From: Dryas octopetala
Lineage: Eukaryota > Streptophyta > Magnoliopsida > Rosales > Rosaceae
Direction: 5' to 3'
Length of the DNA: 64,000 bases
Assembly: GCA_963921425.1 (NCBI GenBank)
Contig: OY992840.1
Coordinates: forward strand, 3,846,501 to 3,910,500
Below are positions 33,977 through 45,216 of the stretch, in pieces. The notes under the pieces were generated by a model that saw only the letters and a list, made by a program, of their open reading frames with translations, was not told where the DNA came from and ran no database searches. Made by a program: the position numbers and the translations under genes. Position 1 is the first letter of the stretch, and every line of letters starts with the position of its first letter.

Positions 33977-36573
33977 ATGCTTGGTCGTCGTTCATTGAAT
34001 CACGATTTAGCACCTTTTGACCTTGAAATTGAGAGAACACTTAGAAATTTAAGAAAAAGAATTGAACCGATAATTGAAATGGGTGAAAATATTGAAATTC
34101 GTCCGTTAAGAGAGTATTTTGCTCCCGTCATCCTTGACAACCCTTCTTACATAGTATTGCCCCACACTACCGCAACTCATTTTGAGATTAAACCCCACAT
34201 CATTCAATTGTTGCCCTCCTACCACGGATTGGATCGAGAGGACCCGTACACACATGTTAAAGAATTCATTGAAATTTGCTCAACCTCTAGATACCAAAAT
34301 TTTCCCAATGAGTCTGTGCGTCTCCGTTTATTCCCATTTTCGGTCAAGGACAAAGCGAAAGCTTGGTTGAACTCCCAACCCCCCGGTTCCATCACTTCAT
34401 GGGATCAACTTGTTAAAAAAATTTTGTCAAAATTTTTTCCAATGTTTAGGACTAACGCGCTTAGGAGAGACATTTCGGAGTTTAGACAAAAAGACGACGA
34501 GCAGTTTTATGAGAGTTGGGAGCGATTCAAAGACTTAATTTTGAGATGTCCTCACCATGGTTTCGAGACGTGGCGTTTGGTGCAATACTTTTACAACGGT
34601 TTAACTCAAATAAATTACAATATGGTAGAGTCCATGAATGGGGGTGCGTTTTAAAATCTTGGGAAAGAGCAAGCCTATGATTTTTTTGAAAAATTGTCCG
34701 AAAATTCTCAACAATGGGATTTCTCCAACCCACATGATAGACAAGCCAAAAAACCAAAGCATGGGGGGATGTATGAAGTAAGAGGCGATGTAGACTTAGG
34801 GTCTAAGATTGAGAGCCTAACGAGAAAGGTGGAGGCCTTGGCCTTGAGTCAAACCATGAGTGTCGTTAACCATGTCCAAAATGAGATTTGTTCTCATTGT
34901 GCTAGTCCGATGCATAATGTCCACGCGTGTCCTTCCTTGTATACTTTTTTCGAGAGTAATGTTGAGCATGCGAATGCCCTTAACAAATTTAGGAAGCCGT
35001 TTGTGAACCAAGGCACCTTTTCCAAGACCTACAACCCCAATTGGAAGAATCACCCAAATTTTTCTTGGAGACAAGGCCAACCCCAAACACATTTAGGAGG
35101 AAATTCAATGCCAAACAATTCATTCCGTCCTCCTAATCCCTCATATTCTCATGTTCCTCATGTTCCTCATCCCACTCCACAAAGGGTTGCCCCACAACAA
35201 AATCCATCATCACCTTTAGAGGACACACTCCAAAAATTCATGCAATTGATCGATCAAGCCTTTGTTGAGGTTAAAGCTTCCACCCACCAAAATACACAAG
35301 CCATTGCGAAGCTAGAACATCAAATTGGTCAATTAGCTAACATTGTGGGGGAGAGAGAGAAGGGAAAATTTCCAAGTCAACCCATTCCTAATCCAAAAGG
35401 TGAATTTCAGGTTGATGCATCTAGTTCATCCAATACTCATGAGCATGTCAAGTCCATCACAACCCTTAGGTCAGGTAAACAAATTGATAATAAGGTTCAA
35501 ATGCCCAATTTGGAAAAAGAAAATGATGAAAAGAATGAAAATGAAAATGAAAATGAAAAAAATGAAAAAAAATGAAAAAAAAATGGATTAGGTGGTCTAG
35601 AACCTAATGTTGATCACATTGTCAAGTCAAAGGAAAAAGAGCCTTTAATTGTTGATCATTCTCCAACTTTTGTCCCCAAAGCCCCATTTCCTCATAAGTT
35701 GGCTAAGACAAAGAAAAATGCACAATTTAATGACATTCTAGAAGTGTTCAAGCAAGTCCATATCAATATTCTCTTCTTAAATGCCATCAAACAAGTGCCT
35801 TCTTATGCCAAATTTTTGAAAGACCTTTGCACCATAAAAAGGAGAACCAACGTTCCAAAGCAAGCCTTTCTCACCGAGCAATTTAGTTCAATTATCAAGC
35901 ATCGAATTCCAGTTAAATACAAGGATCCAGGTTGTCCTACCATTGCATGCACGATAGGAACTCATCATATAGGAAGAGCATTGCTAGATTTAGGAGCAAG
36001 CGTGAACCTTTTACCATACTCCGTTTATGTGCAACTTGGCTTAGGAGAGATGAAACCAACCTTGGTGACTCTTTATTTAGCGGATAGATCGGTAAAAATT
36101 CCTAGGGGAATGGTGGAAGATGTTTTGGTCAAAGTGAATGAGTTTTATTTTCCCGTGGATTTCATTGTACTTGACACCCAACCCGTGACCAATGCTTGTG
36201 ATCAAATTCCAGTAATTTTAGGACATCCATTCCTTGCCACCGCAAATGCCTAAATTAATTGTAAGAATGGAGTCATGAATTTGTCGTTTGGGAACTTAAC
36301 TATGAATCTTAATATTTTTAACATAAGTCACCAACCACAAGAGGGTGAGGATAGCATTTGTGAGGTTAATTTAATCGAACAAATAGTGGTAAACTCTTTC
36401 CATAGGGATAGTGTTAAGGACCCACTAGAAGCATGCTTAGCCCACTTTGGTTATGACTTTGATTTTAATGAAGCCATAGAAGAAGTCGATGCACTTTTGG
36501 ACTCCACACCTATCATGAACATCACCAATTGGAAACCAAGGGTAGAACCTCTTCCTCTTTCCAAAAATCCTCC
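33977..36573 (+). pseudogene. Athila gag-protease open frame with three stop codons
   Basis: All pieces share one reading frame from ATG 33977: gag N-terminal and capsid-like region to TAA 34652-34654; the nucleocapsid-like part with a degenerate CX2C-type cluster (ICSHCASPMHNVHACP) to TAA 35573-35575 after a GAAAATGAAAATG run; the aspartic protease with its DLGAS active site near 35990 and the ILGHPFL motif near 36220 to TAA 36251-36253; and a protease-pol linker to about 36573. The retrotransposon gag domain (ESWERFKDLILRCPHHGF) is clear. There are no frameshifts; each break is a single codon. Reverse transcriptase and all downstream domains are absent through the deletion into the LTR. Gag would form the particle and protease would cut the polyprotein, but this copy cannot make either in full. 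Confidence 0.9.
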
Positions 36574-37486
36574 AGATCCTCTTTCACCCATAATGTCATA
36601 TATTATGGGTAGTTAGATCCTCTTTCCACATTTTAACTTTATGGTTAATTGTTTTAAACACAAACTTTTTGAACTCTAGTTGTTCCTTAGTTTTGGTTCA
36701 CTTGAGTTGCTTAAAATTTGTATTTTCTAAGCAAAATCAAGATCTACCATATAAATCTTCAACTTTTGTGCTTAATTCATATTTATCTTTGTGAGAGGGC
36801 ATCAAGTGACTCTTGGGTGTCCTCTTTTAAGGGGAAATTACTAAAAATCTCATTTAATATGTTCATAAGTGGTGTGGAACCCTAACCTTGGTTCTTATAC
36901 CATTGTTTAGTTTCTAAAACCAAAAAGTTGTTATTTTCCTTTCTAGATTTAATATTTCAATTATTGCACCTTTATTTACCTTATTCGCTTTTCATCTGCT
37001 TTATTTGCTTTTTAATTTAGTTGCATTTTTTTTTAAATTGCCTCACAAACCAACAAAATTTCCAAACTAGGTTATTTTTAAATTAACTTAACACTACAAC
37101 AAAATTGTCAATAGATATCACCTAATTTATATCAGATTTGAAATCGACTGATATTGTAAAAATTATAATATCAGATAATTTTTTGGCTAATTTTTAAACT
37201 CTATTAGAAATCATCAGATTTTTTGATCTGATATATAATGTTTTCCTTTTTTATAAAAATTTTGTAAAGATATCAATGTAAACTGCCAACTGATATCTTA
37301 ACACACCGCTTATAATTTTTTTTTCCTACCACCGAGCACACCTGATATCTTAACACACCGCTTATAAGATATTGTAATATCTTTTTCCCACTTAAAATTT
37401 TTTTTGTCCTACTCCCAACACTTGCACAAATTAATTCACTAACCCTCACTCACAAAGCTCGATCAAACACAAACCCAGACCCATAA

Positions 37487-37502
37487 CACACACACACACA
37501 CA

Positions 37503-37561
<59 letters not shown>
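37487..37561. repeat. Compound (CA)n(CT)n microsatellite
   Basis: About 10 CA units followed by about 27 CT units, in what looks like the 5' leader of the captured gene piece. Confidence 0.95.
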
Positions 37562-37563
<2 letters not shown>

Positions 37564-37986
37564 GCGAACTTGATCTATCTCTGATCGGGTTCTCTCTGTC
37601 TGGCAAGTGTGACTGGCGAGATGACCACCAGTCTCTTCCTTTCCTTCTCGTCTCTCTTTCCTTGTACTTCACTCGCCTTGAAACCAAGCCAGAAACTCGA
37701 ATCGAGCCACACAGACTCGATGGTCTTCTCTGACGATCTCCTAATCCTAGCGGCGTTGCGACCCAAATCCGGCCGCAATGGGTTCCTCTCGTCGATCTGG
37801 TCAATCCATGGTCTTCACTTGGCAGCGATTCGAATCAAGTTAGTGCTTTGATTAGGTCCCTCTCACTTTCGCCTGTTAGCTTAGGTCGCCTCTGAAATCT
37901 CCTCATCAGTCATCACAAAAGCCACTAAGCCATACAAGAATACTCAGCTCCCTCGAATCAGGTTAGGGCTTCGATTTGTTTAGGTT

Positions 37987-38151
37987 TTGATGTTATATAT
38001 GGTTTCGATTTCAAAGATTTTGTTTGGGTTTTGTTTTGGGGACGTGTACAACAATATGGCCATGCTTCCCAAAGAGCTTAAGCTTGACAAGGAAGCCCAC
38101 CCAACATTCGAGCTTCGGTTCCAACTCCCTGACCTCACCCAACCCATCAGA
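37987..38151 (+). pseudogene. Captured exon fragment of unidentified origin inside the CACTA element
   Basis: A frame including AMLPKELKLDKEAHPTFELR and FQLPDLTQPIR ends at a consensus donor (AGA/GTAAGT at 38152). Codon-like composition, unlike the AT-rich flanks. It ends in phase 0, so it would splice in frame to the acyl-CoA synthetase piece at 38287. I do not recognise the protein. Confidence 0.5.
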
Positions 38152-38286
38152 GTAAGTCCCCAACCTTTTTTATTTTAATTTTTAGTTGCTAAAGGAGAGG
38201 TTATGTTTATTATTGTTCCTCTGTTTGGTTAACTGAGACTGGTGTATTAATTTCTCTGTATGGCTTTGTTGATAATCTTGTAATAG

Positions 38287-38510
38287 GGCTCTGGGATTGG
38301 AATTTATGGTTCAAATTGCCCTCAATGGATATTGGAAATGGAGGTATTGTTTGGTCATTCTTTTCAATCTCATTTTGCGTTTGTTAATTTTTCTTTTCTG
38401 TTTTCATTACTGTGATACTTTTAGATATAATCAGTATATGATCAAGAATGTGATGAACAACTTGTTTAAATTTTGTGCAGGCTTGCAATGCTCACGGTTT
38501 GATTTGTGTG
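38287..38510 (+). pseudogene. Captured fragment of a long-chain acyl-CoA synthetase gene (two exons)
   Basis: Exon 38287-38343 (acceptor TAATAG, donor GAG/GTATTG) encodes GSGIGIYGSNCPQWILEME. After a 137-bp intron, the exon from 38481 (acceptor GTGCAG) continues ACNAHGLICV. Together this is the conserved GIYG.N.PEWI..MEACNAHGL segment of plant LACS (ATP-dependent fatty acyl-CoA ligase), just N-terminal to the AMP-binding signature. After 38510 similarity stops and a (CT)n(CA)n tract follows (38520-38563). This is far too small to be functional; it is a transduplicated piece of a host gene. Confidence 0.8.
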
Positions 38511-38518
38511 CTTTCAGA

Positions 38519-38563
<45 letters not shown>

Positions 38564-38966
38564 GCACATTGGTTGAAAGTGAAAGAAGTGAGAAATATGA
38601 ATATCTCAACCTGCAGCTATTGAATCCCGATTCTAGGACTCCTCAACAACTAAAAGGTGAAAACAATGACTTGTAATTATTTATGTTATGGTTGTTTTGA
38701 GCTTGGTTGTGGTTGCAGTTATGGTTGCCGTTATTGTTAGTTTATTGTTGCTTAATTATAGTGGCCTAAACTTTGATATTTTCTTTAAATGTTATTAGGT
38801 CTGATGTAGCATAGCAAAGTGGGGAGGTTACATGATCTGTTTCTGGTCCAATACTTTCTAGGTATTTCACATCTTGCAATCCCATTTGTTAATTATATGT
38901 TTAATTTCTCTAAAAAAATATATATACCTTTAATTATTTTCTAGTGTAGTTACTGTTCTAATTATT

Positions 38967-39123
38967 GTGGTGTATCATTCTTCTAGGAGAAACCATGGTC
39001 ATCATGAGCTTCGTGTGGAGAGGCAACTGATGCCCCATGTACTTACTGGATATTTTGAATGGACCAGATTTGACAAAAGGCAGCTAACAGCAGATCCACC
39101 AAAGGCAGAGAAACAAAATCCAT
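38967..39123 (+). pseudogene. Further exon-like piece in the CACTA element
   Basis: A frame containing HGHHELRVERQLMPHVLTGY and FEWTRFDKRQLTADPPK, with coding-like composition. Not recognised. It may be another captured exon or the remnant of an element-encoded gene. Confidence 0.35.
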
Positions 39124-39890
39124 GGATGAGAGGTGATAATACTCTTTTATCACTACATCTGCATTGATTTTGATATATAGTCTTACCTATCATTTATGAT
39201 ATTTGTTTCCAATACCAGTCCATATTTGATTGTTAGTTTCTAATACTATATACCATCTTTGTCATCTTACAAACATCTCATTTTAAGTTTGTTCCCAGTA
39301 CGTTCTATTCAAGAAAGATTATTGTTACTTTGACTGCTTGTATTTCTTTTGGCTTAAGCTAAATTGAAAGGAAGTTTTCCTAAGGGGAACCTAGTTAGAG
39401 ATGTTTTCCATCTTTTGTAACTTATAGCATTGTTCCATGATTATATTGTTACAACTTATCATTAGAACAATATATATCTTATTGCAATCACAATAAATTG
39501 ATGATTAATATATTAATATCTTTATTTATCTTTATTTGCAATCACACCTAATTTGGTTGCAGATCCAATTATTTGATGAGTAGGCATATTAAAATTCGTC
39601 CTATATACAAGAAAGTCAGAAACTCATTGCAGCAGGACTTAGAATATAAGTGTACTATTAAAGTTCCTTACCTTAACATTAGTTTGTAGGGATATATTTG
39701 TATATAATACAATGAATATAAACTACCTTATATATGATATTCATTTGTGGATGGCTTAGTAGAGACAAAGATAGAAGAGTACGTTCATGTTTTTTCCACA
39801 AGATGCAGCTTAATTAGGAGCGGTTATTCTAAAATATGTAGATTGCAGCAATCAAATGTTTCAGATTACTTGAAACATGTGGAGGTGCAT

Positions 39891-39892
<2 letters not shown>

Positions 39893-39932
<40 letters not shown>
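39893..39932. repeat. (CT)n microsatellite in the CACTA element
   Basis: About 20 CT units. Two near-copies of TTTCTAGTCTG(A/T)TTGATTTCC follow at 39961 and 40020. Confidence 0.9.
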
Positions 39933-39937
<5 letters not shown>

Positions 39938-40608
39938 CTCTCTATCCCTCTGTCTTGCATCTTTCTAGTCTGATTGATTTCCAATGCTCTCAGTTAGCAG
40001 TAGATATATTGACATATCTTTCTAGTCTGTTTGATTTCCTGTGCTCTCAGTTAGCAGTAGATTTATTGACATAACTGTTTTAGTTAGCAGTAGATTTACT
40101 AGATTGTGCTAATAATCTTGTCACTAACACATGATAGGAAGATTAACCTGCATGACTGGAATTGAAAAATAAGTTTGTAAATATATGACTTCTTTAGAAA
40201 GTAAAGCAGTGATAAAATTGTACGTAACTAAGTAAGACACTTGGACTTTCATGGTATTTATAAATGAAGGTGAGCTTTTGTCTACTGTCCAAAGAGGTTA
40301 TGGAAGTGTAAGGGTGGCATGTCCAATTTATATTTTGTCTGTACATAATGGTGTCATTTGTATAATATATATATGTTTGTATTGTTTTCATTTATATCTA
40401 ATTTAATATTAAAATTTTTTTTTTAACAACAAGAAGATTAAAATGTTTTAAACTTCTAATTTAAGTTATGATTTTCTGATTTTCTTCAAAGAAAATGATG
40501 TAAGCCAAGTCAATGTGCTAATTTGAACTTTACTTCTTCGAAAAGCTTTTTTAATTATTGCTTATGTGCTTTCAGTATCTAATTCTAATATAATCCCTTT
40601 AGGCTCCT

Positions 40609-40667
40609 GCTGATAAGGGTATTAGCAAAGATGATGAAGGAAAGGACAAATGTGCTAAAGATAATGA
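40609..40667 (+). pseudogene. Small exon-like piece in the CACTA element
   Basis: GCTCCTGCTGATAAGGG onward reads APADKGISKDDEGKDKCAKD, with GTTAGT after it as a possible donor. It lacks a clear upstream acceptor (TTTAG). Not recognised. Confidence 0.3.
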
Positions 40668-42463
40668 AAAGTTAGTTTCCTCAATACAAATATTTGACTT
40701 CAGTATCTCTACTTGTTATTGGTGGATAATTAAGCATGTAATTTAAGCTTTACGGTTTCTCATTTTATGTTTGTCTGCAGTGTTGTGGTGGATTTGGGTT
40801 CCACTGATTTTGTGGGTGGGGTTTGTTGCTTGTTCGGTTTTGGGTTCATTGATTTTGTACTTGGGTTTTAGCAAATTATAAATTGTGCATTTCATTTTTC
40901 AGGTTTACTTTGTTCGTAATAGAAGACATAATCAGCAGCCCTTTTTACACATAAGGAATTGCTAACCTTGGTATGTTTCTTAATTATTTACTTCGATCAT
41001 TTTCATGCTGTTGTTCAATTTTGGTATGTTTCTGAATTTGTGATTAAATTTAAGAATATATGTTCCTTTGATGTTTTCAGTGGTCCAATATGAAGACCAA
41101 GCGAAGTGGATACATATAAGATCAAATAGATGAGGTGCGGGTGGAATGGGGATCGAGATTTTCTGAACAATTACCTTTAGACCGACAAGTTAATTGGTAG
41201 GTGGTGTACGTTTTTCCTCTTTTGTGGATAGAAGAAAACTGTCATGCATGCTCAGTTTTTGCAAAGCATGGAAGAAGATTGAAGATTTGGTGCTTTTAAT
41301 TAGAATACATGCTGCCATGAATATTTTGTAAAGGATGGCTGAATTGAATTAGAACTAGCTAGCTAGACATAGTGCTGATTTATTGATTAATTAGCCTAGG
41401 TGCTGTCATGCTATTTTGTACATGTGGGCAGCGTTGGTACATTAATTACAACTTGTTTTGGTTTTGTAAAGGTTTCACAAGCAGGTTTAGACAATATTAT
41501 CTTAGTTATTAGGCTGGTGGTATGTTTAGACCTCTACAAAACAAAAAATATATGGTTATTTTGTTGGTTATCTTGTTGGATATTTGTAAGCAGCTTTGAA
41601 TATTGTTATTGGTGATTAGTGGAATATATGGAATGAGAATGAAAGATTTTATGGTTGCACAAATTTCTGGCCATATTTATGTACAGACTCAAATTTATGT
41701 ATTGATATTCTTTTTTGAGGTGAAAAAAAAACTAATATAGCAAGCTGTATTCCAATTATCTTTTGATATACTAAACGATATCAATTTTTGACTAAAAATT
41801 GATATTTTATAACGTTTTGATATCAAATTCTTTTTTAGACCTGATATATAAACGATGTTAGATATCAGGGTCTATTCTATGCCTGATATTGATATAAAGA
41901 TTATATATCAGATTTTACCACAGACCTGATATTGATACTATAATTTTATATCATATTATACCTCAAACCTGATATTGATACCAGGTTATATGTCAGTATT
42001 AGTATAAAATTCGATATCTATTGACTAGAAATATTAATACTCGGATTTTATAGATATCAGTAATAATATCAAATTGGATATCTATTTTGTATTTAGGACA
42101 TCAGATTGAAAAACAAAAATGATATATAAAATTATTTACATATCAGTTTAAAACTGATATCTAAAATGTGAACATTAGATATCACGACGCGCTATATCAG
42201 ACGGGTACCCCATTAGATATCAGTCCACAACTGATATATATTGACATTTTTGTAGTAGTGTAAGTTTAAGCTTAGTGTATCGTTTTTCATCACTCCTTGA
42301 GGTTCGACCCCGTTAATATACTACTAGATTCGTATATTTGCGAGTAAATAAAATTTTACAACAATATTCTATATGCTTTATAGTCTATACACTAAAGTGA
42401 CTAAACCCTATAAACTAAAAATTTTATAGTTCTAGCCTCAAGGGTATATAGTATATATTGTAT

Positions 42464-42865
42464 CAATAATGCTTTACAACTAACTAGTTAGTAAGTTAAT
42501 ATAAAACTAACCACCCTGTTGGGCCCACTGCACAATGTAGTTTTATAATTCGAACCGTTTATTTTTTAGGCCATACTTCAAAGATCATTCCTGTAAAAAA
42601 TCTTCAAAATTGGAAGTCATTTAGCCATTTGATTATAATAACAACTCTTTTTATACTTTTATCGAAAATACTGATCGTTTATTTATTTGATCTCAATTAG
42701 ATGACTACATGATTTTCGATTTAGTTGATTTTTTGCAATGATGATCTTTGAAGTAGGGCCTAAATAATTGATTGTTCAGATTATGAGATTAGTGATGTGG
42801 TGGGCCCAAAAGCATGGTTAGCTTCGTATTAACTTGCTAACTGGTTAGTTTTAGAGCACTCCTCT
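42464..42865. mobile_element. Mutator-like MITE, copy 1 of a local family
   Basis: 402 bp with the perfect 9-bp duplication ATATTGTAT (42455-42463 and 42866-42874). Arms: CTAACTAGTTAGTAAGTTAATA and TATTAACTTGCTAACTGGTTAG. Close to full length compared with 58731-59131. The core TTAGTTGATTTTTTGCAATGATG also occurs, diverged, in the MITE at 3322. It lies in the AT-rich core of the hAT-like element. Confidence 0.88.
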
Positions 42866-42999
42866 ATATTGTATATGGTATATTGATACATTCTGTAAAG
42901 TTTAAAGTCTAAAGCCTAAACTCTAAACTCTATTAAGTATCTTATATACTAATATACCATAATTAAAAGTTAAAATCCAAACATATTATTCTAATTATA

Positions 43000-44766
43000 G
43001 AGTTAATTACACTTACACTCAAGGAATAAAATTTCGGATTTCGAGGAAATTTCGACGGAAATTTCGAAGATTTTTAAATTTCGACAAAAATTAGACGGAA
43101 ACGACGGAAATTATTATCAAAATATGAAAATTTTGAATGAAACTTTACTATATGTTTATTTAACATATTATCTACTAAATTGATAAAAAACATTGAAACA
43201 ACCAAATTATATAGTAGGTTTCATGTGATATAAGATGAATATAATGCGCGCTGGAGACAAATACTGTTAAATAAAATTAGTATAATAAATAAATGAAATT
43301 AGTATATTATTTATACTCTACAATCTATACACTAAACCCTATATATTTTATAATCTATACTTTATATTATTTAGGATATGAAATATGATATTAGGGTTTA
43401 GGCCCTTTAGGGTATTTTTAATTATTTTTTATATATAAATATATTAGAGTTTACTGGTTTAGAGTTTAAAAACAACTAAACGAAACTCCAAACCGGTCAA
43501 ACAAAACCCAAACCATTTTTTTTCTTTAGAATTGCCCAAACCCTAATCAACTCTAAATCTTTTAATTTTTTTCTCTTTTTTTGCTTTTCTTTTTTTCTTT
43601 TTTCCTTTTTTTTTCCCTTCCTTTTAATTTCTTTTTTCTTCCTTTCCTTTTTCCTTTTCTTTCCTTTCTTTTCCCCCGTTACTCTCCACTCTCCAGTGCA
43701 ATTACTATCTCATGGTGTTTTTAGAATTTTGTATTGCAAATGGATCAAGGAAATATCCACTGCTCCAAGTGTACATGCTGCCTTGCTGGTAGTAACTAGT
43801 CAAAGGCATATTCTTTAAAAAAAACACCCACTAGTAAAGGCACTCACCAGATACGAAGCCCAAAAACATAAAAAAAACATGAGATTGCTTTGGTTTGGTA
43901 AAGGGCCGCATACTCATGAATCACAGACTCCACTCTCGGGTTCTTTTTTATTCATCTTCTTCTTCATCCCCTGTTTCTCTCTCTCAATCTCTCTCTCTCT
44001 CTCTCTCTCTCTCATCTATGATTTGTCTTCTCTCTCTCTGTATCTCCATCATCACTAACCCACTCCCACCCTCAGCCACACATCTTTCTCCCTCATCTCC
44101 CCCCTGTCGCTCCCCTTGCCGCCCCCTGCCGCCACCCCCTCCTCCTCCTCCCAAAACCATCTCTTTCTCCCTCGATCTCTCTGCTGCCAAAACCATATTT
44201 TTCTCCCAAAACCCAGCCTCCTCTCCAAAAACCCAGCCTTCCAAAACCCAAAACCAGCCTCTCTTGCTCCCTCGATCTCACCGGCCGAAACTTTCGCCGA
44301 AATTTTGATGATTTCGGCGAAATTTCGATAATTTCAACGAAATTATACCGAAAAATTAACAAATAAGGGTTTCGATTTCGACATCCCAGAAAATTGAAAT
44401 TTAACACCTTGCTTACACCCCATGAGATTTATCGTCTTTTCACATACACCCCCTGGGGTTTCAATAATTACACATACACCCCTTGATGTTTCAAAACTGT
44501 TGTATATAACCCCTTATAGTGGGACGAAAAATGATGAGAAATTATACAAAAAAGCATGCTAAAGGGTTAAATGGCCTAATAAGATTACTCAAGGTGTAAA
44601 ATCCAACTTCAATACAAATATTTTTTTTATTGATTTATTTTTTTCTCTTGTAGGGGGTTATATGCAACAGTTTTGAAATCTTAGGGGTGTATGTGTAATT
44701 ATTAAAACCTCAGAAGATGTATGTGAAAAGACGATAAACCTCAGGAGGTGTAAGTATAATTTACTC
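43000..44766. mobile_element. Foldback MITE with a hAT element inserted in its left arm
   Basis: The arms start GAGTTAATTACACTTACAC and end GTGTAAGTATAATTTACTC. TCTAATTATA is duplicated at 42990-42999 and 44767-44776 (10 bp, perfect). Long inverted arms of more than 150 bases: ATGAGATTTATCGTCTTTTC pairs with GAAAAGACGATAAACCTCAG, and CAAAACTGTTGTATATAACC with GGTTATATGCAACAGTTTTG. Without the insert it is about 367 bp. Confidence 0.88.
43020..44411 (-). mobile_element. Non-autonomous hAT element, CAAGG...CCTTG, copy 2
   Basis: 1392 bp with TSD CTTACACT / CTTACACC (43012-43019 and 44412-44419, one mismatch). The left end CAAGGAATAAAATTTCGG is the complement of the right end of the element at 14614, so the orientation is reversed. 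The GAAATTTCG motif is repeated near both ends. The inside has AT-rich sequence, a long T/C tract (43500-43680) and a proline-rich CT leader-like region (43920-44280) with (CT)n at 43990-44013. No transposase. Confidence 0.85.
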
Positions 44767-44924
44767 TCTAATTATAACCGTATGAGAAAGACTTATCTGA
44801 AATGGGAATACCACAACTGGTATCCCCCTCTCTTTCTATCTCTCTCCTCTCTTTTTCACTCTCTCTCTTCCTTTCTTTCTTTCTCCTCTCCTTCTGCTCT
44901 CTTTCTCTCACTTCGGTTGCATAA

Positions 44925-45216
44925 GGGCCCGTTTGGCACTGCTTCTTAGAAGCACTTTTATTTAGTAGCGCTTTTATCAGAAGCGCTTATGTTAAGAAGC
45001 ATCTATAAATTTTTATAAAACTTATAAGTTGTTTATGCAAAAGCACTTGAAAGTGCTTCTTGAGAAAGCACCTGTCAGGTGCTTCTCAAAAAACCCCTTA
45101 AAAATACTTTTATAACTCAAAAGCACTTCTAATTATTTTTGCCAAACGCTATCAAAAGCGTTTTTACTAATTTGAAAGCGCTTTTGACAATTTTAAAAGC
45201 AGTGCCAAACGGGCCC
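44925..45216. mobile_element. Tourist-like (PIF/Harbinger) MITE
   Basis: 292 bp. Ends GGGCCCGTTTGGCACTGCTT and AAGCAGTGCCAAACGGGCCC, with TAA on both sides (44922-44924, 45217-45219), the 3-bp TAA/TTA duplication expected of Tourist elements. AGAAGCGCTTxT repeats inside. Confidence 0.93.

Larger units (their letters stand above)
37092..42260. mobile_element. Non-autonomous CACTA (En/Spm) transposon carrying host exon fragments
   Basis: 5169 bp. Ends CACTACAACAAAATTGTCAA and TTGACATTTTTGTAGTAGTG, an inverted repeat. TAA is duplicated at 37089-37091 and 42261-42263, and the empty site survives in the 5' LTR as AACTTAAGTTT. Both sub-termini are crowded with TGATATC/GATATCA-type motifs: about 37115-37340 and very densely 41750-42240. 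No transposase (TNPA/TNP2) is present. The inside has GT..AG-delimited exon-like pieces: 37987-38151, 38287-38343, 38481-38510, 38967-39123 and 40609-40667. This is the arrangement of a gene-capturing 'Pack-CACTA'. Confidence 0.92.
30365..42363 (+). mobile_element. Athila-type Ty3/gypsy retrotransposon, pol-deleted, with nested CACTA
   Basis: The 5' LTR starts TGTTGAGC and the 3' LTR ends TTTTACAACA. ATATT flanks both sides (30360-30364 and 42364-42368), a perfect 5-bp duplication. Order: 5' LTR, tRNA-Asp primer site, long leader (about 32310-33970), gag, aspartic protease. A deletion then joins the end of protease to the middle of the 3' LTR, removing reverse transcriptase, RNase H and integrase. 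Non-autonomous and coding-dead. The CACTA element at 37092-42260 inserted later into the 3' LTR. Confidence 0.95.
36574..42363 (+). repeat. 3' LTR remnant, 5'-truncated and split by a CACTA element
   Basis: 36574-37091 and 42264-42363 correspond to about 31663-32183 and 32184-32283 of the 5' LTR. The first roughly 1300 bases of the LTR are gone. The deletion junction carries short homology (AGATC and CTTTCACCCATAA on the LTR side). Confidence 0.9.

Noticed and set aside
37463..37804. 113-codon minus-strand frame (RERERERE)
   Set aside because: Antisense of the (CT)n microsatellite in the CACTA element.
43895..44308. 137-codon proline-rich frame with leucine/serine start
   Set aside because: Translates (CT)n and CCTCC tracts inside the hAT element; not a gene.
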